A stretch of 64,000 nt of DNA, taken from the NCBI RefSeq assembly GCF_033807715.1, contig NC_084599.1:11737625-11801624 (forward strand), in the 5' to 3' direction. Under the pieces are notes generated by a model that had not been told where the DNA came from, did no database searches, and worked only from the letters and a program-made list of their open reading frames with translations. The translations under genes and the position numbers were made by a program. This DNA is from Cololabis saira (taxonomy: Eukaryota > Chordata > Actinopteri > Beloniformes > Belonidae). The stretch's first letter is position 1, and each line of letters begins with the position of its first letter. Below are positions 14,641-25,429 of this stretch, one piece after another.

Positions 14641-14720
14641 CTTGCCAGGCCGTCATTGTAAATAAGAATGTGTTCTTAATGACCTGCCTGGTTAAATAAA
14701 GGCGAATGACTGAATGAATA
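14641..14720 (+). mobile_element. Retrotransposon 3' tail
   Basis: CATTGTAAATAAGAATGTGT and GCCTGGTTAAATAAAGGC, ending in GAATGA-type repeats, form a 3' tail that I recognise from memory as very common in teleost genomes. AATAAAG serves as the poly(A) signal. The body of the element is not present upstream, where the hAT-like element ends at 14486. Confidence 0.6.
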
Positions 14721-14952
14721 TCAAATAAAGCGATATAATTGTTTTTCTTTTCTCTTTATCGTATAATGTTCACAAAGTGTAATGCAATTCATGTCATGGG
14801 TAGTGTATTTTGAAGGATCAAATACTCAACATCCCATTTTATCAATTTTACATTGTGCAAGAAATGATGGGCAATCAAACTTTGAAAATCGACTGTTCGC
14901 GTGCGCAGAACCACAAAGTAACATTTCTTGGCAGAGAGCAAAGATTGGCAGA

Positions 14953-15006
14953 ATAACGGCATAATTAAAAATAACGGCTTAATTAAAAATAACGGCTTAA
15001 TTATAC
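14953..15006. repeat. Three tandem copies of an 18-bp unit
   Basis: Units ATAACGGCATAATTAAAA, ATAACGGCTTAATTAAAA and ATAACGGCTTAATTATAC lie head to tail, immediately left of the hAT terminus at 15008. The last unit contributes the target-site flank of that element. Confidence 0.9.
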
Positions 15007-15248
15007 CTAGGGGAAGGCAATATTACGATATTAGATCGTGAAGGATTAGAACGTGAAGGCGATCTTTCAAACTGCAGAGATTGCGGTATCGTCTAGGACA
15101 CATTCTATAAATTGCAGTTCTATGCTGATGCACCGACCAATCATAGCGACTCACTGCAGTGACGCGCTCTCCGCCCCGCCTCCTTGTTTTTGTGCAGCGG
15201 CAGCGCGTGGAGAGGCTGAAACCCAAACAGAGCTGGTCGCAAAAAAAA

Positions 15249-15363
15249 AAATCCACTTCAATTACATGGAATTGGTTTGGATTTTCCGCAAGTGATCGAG
15301 CTCAAAGCAAATGTAATTTGCAAAGTGTGCACAGAAACCGTTCGCACGTCGGGTGGTAACTGT
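15249..15363 (+). pseudogene. BED zinc-finger fragment of a hAT (ZBED-type) transposase, frameshifted
   Basis: BED fingers are the N-terminal DNA-binding domains of many hAT transposases and of the host ZBED proteins derived from them. One frame reads SITWNWFGFSASDRAQS, with the characteristic aromatic block WxWFGF (W at 15267). The next frame (+1) from 15307 reads ANVICKVCTETVRTSGGNC, containing the CxxC zinc ligands (15319-15321 and 15328-15330) and the GN expected before the usual T-T-N-L segment. A stop follows at 15364 and the His ligands are lost. The order and spacing show a single domain split by a frameshift near 15306. A minus-one reading and domestication are both unlikely given the stop. 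Confidence 0.75.
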
Positions 15364-15674
15364 TAAATCCCCTGAAGAGGAAGCAGCCTGAGCTGCGCTG
15401 AGAGCCCAGCAGCGAGGGGCCGAGGCCCTGCAGAGAGACCAAAACAGACAACACAAATAGACAATTGACAAGTCAAGCAAGCGATGGAAAGAGGTAACAG
15501 GAGCTCTTACCTTTTATATCGCAAAGTACATGGTGCCGTTAAAGACGGTATAAAAATGAGGTGTTCTAACCCTTGCTTACAGTATCTGACCCGGGGTAGC
15601 AGCTGCCCAGCCCTGAAGACTTAAAAAAAAAAGATGTACTGTTAAAAAATCAGCAGAAGGTTTAAAGTTAATTC

Positions 15675-16430
15675 TACGGAAGCGTATAGTACTGAGCCCC
15701 TCTGGTGACATTTGAAAAAAATAAAATAATGCGTGGCCACGCATTAATAACTCGTGGCCACGAGTTAATATCTCGTGGCCACGAGATAATCAATGCGTGG
15801 CCACGAGATAATCAATTAACACTCGCCATGACAATACTCTTGCTCTTTAATATACATAGACTATAATTACCGTTATTAATGATGAATAACCATCCCACCA
15901 AGGAAGTTGCATCCACGAAGTCCAGACAGTAGGTTATAATGCCATCCACGAGTAAAATAATGCGTGATGGGCACGCATTATTTTATTTTTTTCAAATGTC
16001 ACCAGAAGGGTGCATTCACTTGAGAAAAAGAAAATCTGCTCTGTTTTTCTGAATTAACGAGATAATTATCTCAGAATTCTGAGAAAAGTTTTAATGAAAA
16101 AAAACATCTGCTCTGTTTTTCTGAATTAACGAGATACCTCACAACTGCAGCTGTCATTCACTTGAGAGCTCGATTTCATGGAAGCAAACATGTCCTGCCT
16201 GTCCAGTTTAATCCAGTTTTATTTTGCTTTCGGTTCGAAACATTGGGAGATACTCTCGTCTTTAAGTTATATTGCGGTTGTTCAGACAGAAAGCCCATTC
16301 TGATCTGCTGGACATTATCTCATTAATTCAGAAAACAGAGCAGATTTTTTTTTAATTAAAATGTTATCTCGTTTATTCAGAAAAACTGAGCAGATTTTTT
16401 TTTCTCAAGTGAATGCAATATGCTTCCGTA
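15675..16430. mobile_element. Composite fold-back element, two inverted-repeat modules inside common termini
   Basis: The outer ends TACGGAAGCGTAT (15675) and ATATGCTTCCGTA (to 16430) are inverted repeats. They are flanked by a perfect 6-bp direct repeat, TAATTC (15669-15674 and 16431-16436). Module A has arms CTGGTGACATTTGAAAAAAA (from about 15695) and its inverse TTTTTTTCAAATGTCACCAG (to about 16004). Module B has arms starting CATTCACTTGAGAAAAA (16014) and ending CTCAAGTGAATGC (to about 16417). Each B arm contains two direct copies of a 30-odd-bp unit with CTGCTCTGTTTTTCTGAATT. No coding sequence. It sits inside the hAT at 15008-16854. The superfamily is not determined. Confidence 0.8.
15730..15807. 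repeat. Array of four palindromes, CGTGGCCACG core, 21-22 bp period
   Basis: TGCGTGGCCACGCA starts at 15730, CTCGTGGCCACGAG at 15751 and again at 15772, and TGCGTGGCCACGAG at 15794. The spacers are AT-rich (TTAATAA, TTAATAT, ATAATCAA). A worn fifth copy (TGCGTGATGGGCACGCA) is in the opposite arm near 15961-15977. Start-to-start distances of 21, 21 and 22 bp equal two turns of B-DNA. Confidence 0.9.
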
Positions 16431-16862
16431 TAATTCAGCTGTCAGAGTGCAATTAAATCTTTCACTTTAATGCGCTTGAAGGAAAGATTTTCTACACAAA
16501 CCAGCTTTCTAGAAAGTTGGAATACTGAACAGAATGTAAATAATAGCGAAATAACTGGTGAAACATGAAAACTGATGGACAAAAGATCAGTTATTGAAAC
16601 TGACTAGTCATTCAAGATTTGTATTTCTGGCCCCATTTCTGCATTGAGGACAACGGTACACTGCTATCCTAGTTTTTAATAACGTGTCGGACGGCTCTAA
16701 ACCCAATTTTAGTAGTCTCTTTACAGTATTATCACCCTCGGCAACACGCATTGTCTGTTTTTATTTATTTCAATTTAAGATAGTGATAAAAATAGAAATT
16801 GTGATTTTATTAAAAGAAAATCGTGATATCTTTTTGCCATATTTCCCACCCCTAATTTTACT

Positions 16863-17752
<890 letters not shown>

Positions 17753-18583
17753 CCTCCCCACAGCCCCCGCTACCAAACACACACGCGTGCGCGAGCACTC
17801 ACTTGGTATGCAATGCAGCACAGGCAATTTGTACGTGTTTGGATTCCAATTATGGAGTTGTTAAAGCATTTTCGCCTGTGGCCTGCAAATTCTTATTAAG
17901 CCATACATTAAAGAGCACGGAATCACATTTAAATGGAGTTCATGTTTCTTTTTGGGTTCCCACTGTTGTTGTTGCTATTAATTCATTCTCAATGCCCTAT
18001 GCATTACACATTAACAAATAAATCGTCTTTGTGATTGTAATGCAAAATACTTGCTTTTTTATTCAGAGATAGGGAGAACATTTGTCAAGTAAACCAACAA
18101 CAACAATCCCAAAGAGAGCAAGGAGAAATAAAACAAACTGCAACATGGAGCCAGTCCTATTATCCACGCCCATTAAACAAAAACAAACCCAAAAGTACGG
18201 CATTGGGCAATTTGTTTGTGTGTTTCTCTAAAAAACGGACCCAGAGGAGAGATGGTGAGTGATTGATTTAGTGATTAAGTGATTGAGTGATTTGGGTAAC
18301 TTGGTGGAGGTGATTGGAAATCATTAGATGATGACATGCGGACATGGGAGACTGTGGGGAGAGCTTTATGATGACATCAGTGTCATAGTCAAGTCCTGAC
18401 CTTCGAGAGCCTCCCACTGTCAAGGGTTAGAGTTCTGAGGGTAATATCTTTCAAGTTAAATACAAATACAAAAACAAATAGGTGATTATAGAGGTATTGA
18501 CATAAGGATAGATGAATACAAATAAAACCAAGAGTAAAAACATAAATTCCTACACATTTTTTGTGCATATATTGGTGTATTAA

Positions 18584-18820
18584 TTAAAGGAGCTTGAGGC
18601 TCCTTTTAAGAAATGAGACTCTCTAGCGTTACCCTTCACCACGACGGCCGTTGGGGGTACTGCAGCCAACAGTGAAGCCGGCACGGGAGAACGGGGAGAA
18701 CGTGCATGCAGCGTCATGTTGGGTTTGGAACGCTTCATCTGACATTATTACTAGAAAACTTAAAATGTATACGGATTTTTTTCATAAATCTTGCCACAAT
18801 CCGGCCTCAAGCTCCTTTAA
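18584..18820 (+). mobile_element. TTAA-flanked non-autonomous DNA transposon, copy 1 (237 bp)
   Basis: It is bounded by TTAA on both sides (18584-18587 and 18817-18820) with terminal inverted repeats AGGAGCTTGAGG and CCTCAAGCTCCT. The left end folds further (AGGAGC-TTGAG-GCTCCT), making a terminal hairpin. The TTAA target fits piggyBac-type (or Kolobok-type) elements. It is near-identical to the inverse of 37812-38159 but lacks about 110 internal bp after GCAGCGTCATG. Confidence 0.85.
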
Positions 18821-19283
18821 TTAATTCATGAAACAAATATTATTTCGTTTTTTTGGACTTTGTTTCAGTCTTTCAGTCACACAAACACATGTTTCAGAGT
18901 TCTCTCGCGTTTGAGCACATAGAAAAAAGAAATCCAAGACAACTCAATCAATGGTGGTTTGATGCAGCTCTCTTGTGGCTGTATTCCTAGACTGTGCTAC
19001 GGCCCAAAAATATGGTGCATGCATGAATAAAAGTGATCTTGAATCGGACAAGAAAAATGGATTGGAATATTGTCCGCGTAAAGACACTTAATACATCACC
19101 ACCCTCTGAATACGCTCGGCTGATGAAATGAGATCCAGAATTCAATGGATGCTAATAAACCATCTTCAGAGTGGCAGAAATATGATGCATGTTAACCCAT
19201 ATGAACCTCATTAATAGAATACAAGCAAATCTATTTATCCAAATAGTCAGGAGGAAAATGATTGCCTCAGTATTCCATCTGAG

Positions 19284-19404
19284 CTCTTCTCTTCTCTTCT
19301 CTTCTCTTCTCTTCTCTTCTCTTCTCTTCTCTTCTCTTCTCTTCTCTTCTCTTCTCTTCTCTTCTCTTCTCTTCTCTTCTCTTCTCTTCTCTTCTCTTCT
19401 CTTC
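19284..19404. repeat. (CTCTT)n pentanucleotide repeat, about 121 bp
   Basis: About 24 copies of a pure pyrimidine unit (purine on the other strand), a mirror-type sequence able to form triplex DNA. It ends 1.04 kb upstream of the CELF exon. ORFs through it are artefacts. Confidence 0.97.
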
Positions 19405-20404
19405 ATTTTAATATCTTGGATTATTAGTGAGGTTCAAGATCTGGCATTAGCTTTTCACCATTAGCTCCTTTTATCTGCCTCTACACTTTGCCGCTGTGAA
19501 CATACAGTATATATATGACTCCTGAGATGTAGTTTTTTTTCTTTTTCTTCAACTTTGTGGTGATGAGTCTGGAAAGATTTTCTTTTGATCAGTGTTGCGT
19601 TAAGGTTATGCTACATTATGCTGTGCAACTGTGACTGCAGGTTAGATTACTGCAACGCTTTGTTAAATATTTTACAGTCCAACATGGGTTCCCTTCCTAG
19701 CAATTTAAATTTTTTTTGGCAGGGGGAGGGTTGTTGATTTACTATTCATTAAAAATAGGAGATTTTAAAAGCGTTGCAGAAACATTTGACTTATTGCTGT
19801 GTTTGTGTGTGTGTATCTATGGCACCATACTTAAAGTGTTACATTTAGACATTTACCCTGGAGAGTTTAAACATTGCCTCCTGTCAGTATTGTCCCCTTT
19901 CCTCCATTCCGGAGCCGATTCTCTTCTTCTTCTTTCCTTCTCGTCCCCCCTGACTACTTTCTGCACTCTTGTTCTTTCATCTCCACCGCTGTCAAAATGA
20001 TTCAGTGTAAGGATCCCGGCCAGGCTAGAAGGAGCTCCGGACACAACGTAGTGCAAAGGAAGGGGGAGGCTGGACAGGACGGACAGTCTGCTGACAGAAT
20101 TACATGAATTTTTATTCCTTATATGTATGCATGTTTTTGCGGTTTCCTTTCCTCTCCCCTTACGACCATGTAAGAGTGTTCACATATCACCTAGTATCCT
20201 GGAGAATCGTGTTTAGATGAAACTGCTCTGCATTTTCTACAGTATATATCTATATTTCTACATTTGCAAAGAGCCTTGCGCTTTCTGCAACTCATGAAAA
20301 CCTGGAAAATGCCAAGTGTCTTCTAGTGCTACTATTTCTCTATTTTTTTATATGCATGTTATTCTTGCATATTATTTAAGCATACCTCTGCTTAGATGTT
20401 TATT

Positions 20405-20445
20405 TAATTCTAATCACAGATATATAAATATGTTTTCTGTTTCAG
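20405..20445 (+). promoter_or_regulatory. 3' splice site of the CELF exon (branch point, pyrimidine tract, AG)
   Basis: CTAAT at 20410-20414 matches the vertebrate branch-point consensus, with the candidate branch A at 20413, 33 nt before the exon. A tract TGTTTTCTGTTTCAG (20431-20445) ends at the AG acceptor. The tract is rich in TGTTT, the type of GU-rich sequence CELF proteins bind, so feedback on its own splicing is possible but is only inference. Confidence 0.85.
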
Positions 20446-20528
20446 GTTGTGCATTTCTCACCTACTGCGCCCGTGAGTCAGCCATCAAGGCCCAGAACGC
20501 CCTCCATGAACAGAAAACACTGCCAGGG
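20446..20528 (+). CDS. celf4: Internal exon (83 nt) of a CELF-family RNA-binding protein, second half of RRM1
   Basis: CELF proteins bind GU-rich RNA through three RRMs and control splicing, mRNA decay and translation; CELF4 is mainly neuronal. The exon reads [16 protein letters not shown] followed by [11 protein letters not shown]. With the Lys and split Gly supplied by the preceding exon this gives the RNP1 octamer KGCAFLTY, then helix 2 and the last strand of RRM1. The exon enters in phase 1 (first two bases complete a Gly codon) and leaves in phase 0. The 83-nt length is, as I recall, that of the equivalent exon across the family. CELF1/2 diverge strongly here. E in RES is CELF4-like and I in AIK is CELF5-like, so the paralogue is not settled by residues; the very large flanking introns favour celf4. 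Because 83 is not a multiple of three, skipping would shift the frame. Certain as a CELF3-6 exon; the symbol is an inference. Confidence 0.93.
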
Positions 20529-20534
20529 GTAAGT
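20529..20534 (+). promoter_or_regulatory. 5' splice site of the CELF exon
   Basis: GGG|GTAAGT is a strong U1 donor match directly after the last coding codon. It is followed by a run of C (20536-20552 region) and a pyrimidine-rich stretch. Confidence 0.88.
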
Positions 20535-20921
20535 GTCCCCCCCCCCTCCCCCGAGCTCCTCTATTCCCTCTCTTTGATGCTCAGCTGTGATATCTGCATT
20601 CGACTGCACCACAGCCAAACTTTTTCCTTATATAGTTTCCTTGTATAGAGAAACACTTTGGAAAGCTATTTAATCAATGGCCTCAGCCTTTTGAAGGCCA
20701 GGTTTCAACTTTTCCATGCGTCTGGTCTCAAGCATTGATCACATTCACTCCACCTCCTCCCTTTTAAGCAACCACAAAGAATGACAAATAAATAGAGAGC
20801 TCTGCAAAGTTGAAGAGAAAGAAGAGAACGTCAGAATAATATCCCCGCCATGCTAGATTTTCAGGGCATCTTACCTGCAGGCTTAACTGGCCGAAATGGC
20901 TGGAAGTTTTAATCAGGGCAC

Positions 20922-21028
<107 letters not shown>

Positions 21029-21047
21029 ACAAAGTTTAATACTTTTT

Positions 21048-21350
21048 GATAGAATAGAATAGAATAGAAGACTTTATTGATCTCCCAGAGGAGAAATTCA
21101 GTCGTGCAGCAGCCAAAACACACACACGCTCAACGGTTTATACAAAAAATTAAAATAGAAATAACCAATAAATAGTTAAATAATAAAAAAGAGCAATATA
21201 AAAAGTAGAAAAAGAGTATGTTCAAGAGAAAAAAAAAATATAAACACCAAAAAAACGGATAAGATTTACAAAAGATTTACAAATATCTTCAAAAATTAGG
21301 TATTTAGTGGTTATTGCACTTATAAAGAGACAGGTTATTGCACACGGGTG
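21048..21350 (-). mobile_element. LINE-like 3' end with (TATTC)n tail
   Basis: On the minus strand the sequence ends GAGATCAATAAAGTCTTC followed by (TATTC)n at 21067-21048. This is the form of a retrotransposon 3' terminus with a poly(A)-like signal and pentanucleotide tail. Upstream (21100-21350) is an AT-rich 3' UTR-like stretch with the repeated phrase GTGCAATAACC. The body is absent (5' truncated). Confidence 0.6.
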
Positions 21351-21692
21351 GCTACAGTTGCAAGTGAATGCAAGTGATGTGACACACTTGCATTTAATTT
21401 GTACGTGTTTGGCTATAACTACAGTTGCAGTGGATTATTAATTAAGCCAGCTCACTTGTAGACAATCTGTGTGATGTTCCAATGTACAAGTTCATTAAAC
21501 TGACTGATGGATGCTGGTCTAATAATATACCCAGTTACAGATAGAAAAGTTACAAAAACATTTCACATGTGCATGCATTTTTATTGAAACCAAAATATGT
21601 ATCACTGCTGGGGAAAGAAAAAAGTTTCCTTGTACCTTTCAGTCAAATTTAGCCCTCCTGATGTCTTCCTCCTTTACCCCACACAGTCCTGT

Positions 21693-21693
<1 letters not shown>

Positions 21694-21758
<65 letters not shown>
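21694..21758. repeat. (CA)n microsatellite, about 65 bp
   Basis: Uninterrupted CA in the transcribed sense, 1.17 kb downstream of the CELF exon. Confidence 0.97.
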
Positions 21759-21760
<2 letters not shown>

Positions 21761-23141
21761 AGACAGAGCGTGTCATAGAAATGTAACAGCTAGACGTTGA
21801 TGGGTGTCAAGCTGCTCTGCTGTTCCCTTTCCTTCAACTTTACTCTCACACACACTCACCGGTCGTCCACAGGAACATGCTCTGCGTGTTCGATGCTGGA
21901 GCTGTAGACAGGACATTTACTTCACATAAATTTAGTAACATTCCAGTGTCTCTCAGCATCCCATAGGTCCATTTGAAATACTCGTGGAGCAGCACGGATT
22001 CTCTGTTTTAAGAAGTAATAATAAAATCAGCAATCTAACATAGGATCAAAGTACATGCTCTACTGTGTATTAGTGTGTTTGGACACCTCCCATAGCTCCT
22101 CCTGTCCTCATCCCTTGAGCCCCACTGCTCTTAAATCTTTTGCGATATAACCCCTGTTGCTTCACTGCTTGATGGTAAGTAGATATGCCATTTGTTTGTT
22201 TGCAAAATCCTGCTTGATATGCAGTTTGCCAGGGGCTATGGTTTAATTAATGTAAACTAGGAATTCTCCAGAGATGGGTTTTGAGTTATCAACGTCTGTA
22301 TTTTGCCATTTACCCCCATATTTCTGCTATTTTGGAGGGAGCTTCCACCAGCGTGGTTGCTCATCCATATCCAGTGTTTTAAATGCCTTCATCCAAATTC
22401 AAGCCAAACCACACAAATCCTGCTGGACTTTACTTTTTGCAAATGACTAGCACCATGCATGAAAATTGTATCACCTATTTGAATTTTGAGGTTCTCATGC
22501 AGAGCCCACAAACAAGCACCCCTGTGTGCAAGATTGACAGCGCAGACATGGAATCTAGTTTGAAACATGCTTGAGTTTTATGAGACGGACTGTTCAGTAG
22601 TTTTAGGTGCATTACCAGTCAAACAGCTTAAGTTCAAACCTTGTGTTTGTTGAATTGTCCTTGGGCAATGCTCTGAATCTTTGACTTATTTTCCTTTCTT
22701 GTTGAGCAGGGCAAAAGGGATTAACTTTAAATCTACAGCCTGTCAGATTGACGTTGTGGTTGATTTGGCATCACCTGTGGTTAAAACTGAATAAAAGTAT
22801 TTTGAAGTGTAGTATAGAACTCCGATGGCTGTATCGGGCAAAAAGAAAACTTACTGCTTACTGCTTTGAAGCAAGAAGTAAAGTACATTAAATGCAGGTC
22901 AAAATACTGGGGAAAATGCATCCTTTCATGACATAACATTGCTCTAAAGATTAGATTTAGTGTGTAAGATTTTGTGAAATGGTGACAAAATGTTCTCCTC
23001 TCCCATCTTTTCCATATAGAAATCAGATTTCTTGTTTATGCCTATTTATGTAAAAATGCTTTGAATCCTGTGCAGGATAAGTCAACTCCCAAAAAAAGAG
23101 GCACATTTTTCTCTCACCTCTTATTGAATTATACTATGAAG
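21759..23141. other. Intronic sequence with possible worn retroposon fragment
   Basis: No exon seen. Around 22625-22675 a phrase containing GTCCTTGGGCAATGCTCTGA loosely resembles teleost retroposon 3' regions, too weak to assign. Confidence 0.4.
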
Positions 23142-23651
23142 TAGGGCTGGGCGATATGGACCAAAAGTCATATCTCGATATTTTCTAGCTAAATGGCGAT
23201 ACTCGATATATATCTCGATATTTTTTCTGTGCCTTAGTTGGGGTTTCCCCCAAAGCATTATAGCATAGCATCTCTGTTTCATTTTTTTCTGAGGCAAACC
23301 CTTAAAAAAACAGTCAGTTTTAATACAAAGCCTCGTGCCAAATGTCACACAGGTACCTTTGTTAACAGAGGTCTGCACAATATCAAAATGTATAAAACAC
23401 ATGAAATAAAAATAAACTGCCTGCATATATAGAATAAAAATGCTTCTTGAATAAAATAAAACAAATATCCCTTTCCTGCATAACAATTAAATTAAAATAC
23501 ACTGTGTAATTAATACAATGTAGACAGTAACAGGCAGACTTTTCCACTGAGGTTGCCAGTTGTGCAAATAACAAAACATTTGTGCAAATCCCAAATAAAA
23601 CATTCAAGTCAATTTGTCACAAAATAAGCTATATCAAAATCATAAAAAAAA

Positions 23652-23683
<32 letters not shown>

Positions 23684-23774
23684 TTAAATCGATATAAACG
23701 ATATTGTCTCGTACCATATCGTGTTTGAAAATATATCGATATATATTAAAATCTCGATATATCGCCCAGCCCTA
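23142..23774. mobile_element. Non-autonomous hAT element, 633 bp, perfect 8-bp target duplication
   Basis: Ends TAGGGCTGGGCGATATGG and its inverse ATATCGCCCAGCCCTA, with CTATGAAG on both sides (23134-23141 and 23775-23782). Subterminal regions carry many ATCTCGATAT/ATATCGAT motifs. An A-rich tract (A3-A25 runs, about 23644-23683) lies near the right end. No transposase; the 121-codon minus-strand ORF inside has no recognisable domain. Confidence 0.93.
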
Positions 23775-23782
23775 CTATGAAG

Positions 23783-25429
23783 TGTATTCAAAAAGTAAAA
23801 ATCTTACAGCTCACTTTAAGCAGTGCAACCGACACAAACTTCCATACAAAAGGGTATTTACCCAAAATGTTATCAGGCGCCATCATGTCATTTCACTACA
23901 CAAATCCACCAGAGTTCAAAATAAATTTGAACTGTTGTAGCTTTGTGAAGAAGTTTGCTTGAAATCATTTGTGGGTGACACAACAACATTAAAACACAAA
24001 CATATTTTCTCAGTTATTGTACGTTTTTTTGATCGGCAGGGCTCATGATGACACTTTTAGAGATCGGATGAATCATTAACATTGTCATCACATTGCTTTA
24101 TCATGGATGCTTGGGTGCCAACCTGTTTTCTTTCTTTCATTCGTGATTTTGTGATGACTCATTTTGCTATTACAGGCATTTTGTTCCCGATCCACTCAAA
24201 AAACACTCAGATCCAAACAGGAACAGAGTGGGCATGTACTAAACCCTTAAAAACAAAAAGAGCAAACTACCTAACTGAAGTACTCAACTGGTTTTGTGGT
24301 TTAAAAGTGTTAGCCGGCTACGGGGTAAATGGTCCTGTGGTTCCTAAAGTGGCAGCTGTTTTGGTTCTTTACATGTTAAAATGATAAATGTAAAATGTGT
24401 AACTGCAACATGTAACTCTGGGGGCTGCAGTTACATAACGGTCCTAATCTCAGGCCCCTGCTTCTACCATCTCTGCAATGTAGATGTCTCGATTAGAAAT
24501 GTCAATGTAAATTGCATATGATGCACCTAATGAATTTGTTTTTTGCAATCGTGTTTAAGATATCGGGTTAAAAATACCTTGATGTTCACATTCGCTGCTA
24601 TGGCGCAGCACTAGGGGGGCCTGTAGAGGCAGCTGCTCATACTGCATCTTTCATGGTATGATAATGTGGTTTGCATTTTTATGGTACTTCCTTGTCTTGT
24701 TGATTATTCAAAGGAGTTTTACACTACAAGCCACATTCACCTATCTACACACACATTTATGCAACACTTCCTTACTCCTACCTACTCTTTTTTACTTACT
24801 ATGCAGATCTATACAGATATTTTTGGGGGGTCTTGGCACTGCTTCATTTAATTATTATTATGCATACTAGCACAAAGACACTTGACAAGAGGACTACCAC
24901 CGTGGAGATGATTTATTTGAAATTCTCCACTTAGCTTTTTTCTGTGATAACAGGTTTATTTTTTTGTGGCTTTTTTGAGTTTGGCTGCTGTATTGTTTAA
25001 GAGATTTTTGTGGTTATTTCCAGCACTTTTATGAAGAGTCACCATGACAATGGGTAAGTTGTGTACATGCAGGAGCAACTAATAGAGCTTTTCAAAGACC
25101 ATGGGATACCTGGAGCAGAACTCAATAATATGTCCAAGCTGAACAGTTGAAAAGACTTGAAAAATGTAGATCCGGTGCATAACAGAGTGGGAGAAGCATT
25201 AAAACAGGCCATTTCTTTGATGATGATGGGGATTCTCCATCAATTAGGATTCGGGGTCACTTTTTTCACCAAGTATTAGTCAGTACGCAGGAATTTGACC
25301 TGGAGATTGCACACATAGTAGAAAAAGGGCTTAAAAAGGATTAAAACGGCAAACATTCATAAGTTATTGACGACTCCTCAGTACCGATAAATAATAAATA
25401 AGTCCATACAAGCGCACACGCAGACGTGT
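23783..25429. other. Intronic sequence, nothing recognised
   Basis: No exon, RNA gene or transposon terminus identified by eye. Confidence 0.45.

Larger units (their letters stand above)
15008..16854 (+). mobile_element. Degenerate hAT transposon with BED-finger remnant, hosting a nested element
   Basis: The left end begins TAGGGGAAGGCAATATTACG (15008) and the right end finishes GCCATATTTCCCACCCCTA (to 16854). The reverse complement of the right end, TAGGGGTGGGAAATATGGC, aligns with the left. Flanks ATTATACC (15000-15007) and ATTTTACT (16855-16862) match at 6 of 8 positions. Inside is a broken BED zinc finger (separate entry). A 756-bp fold-back element occupies 15675-16430. Most of a hAT transposase (catalytic domain and C-terminal dimerisation region) is missing, so this is an internally deleted relic. 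Confidence 0.75.

Noticed and set aside
22620..22680. tRNA-SINE B-box-like phrase AGTTCAAACC
   Set aside because: No A box at the proper distance and no tRNA-like fold.
23121..23486. 121-codon minus-strand ORF
   Set aside because: Lies across the left end of a non-autonomous hAT element and resembles no transposase.
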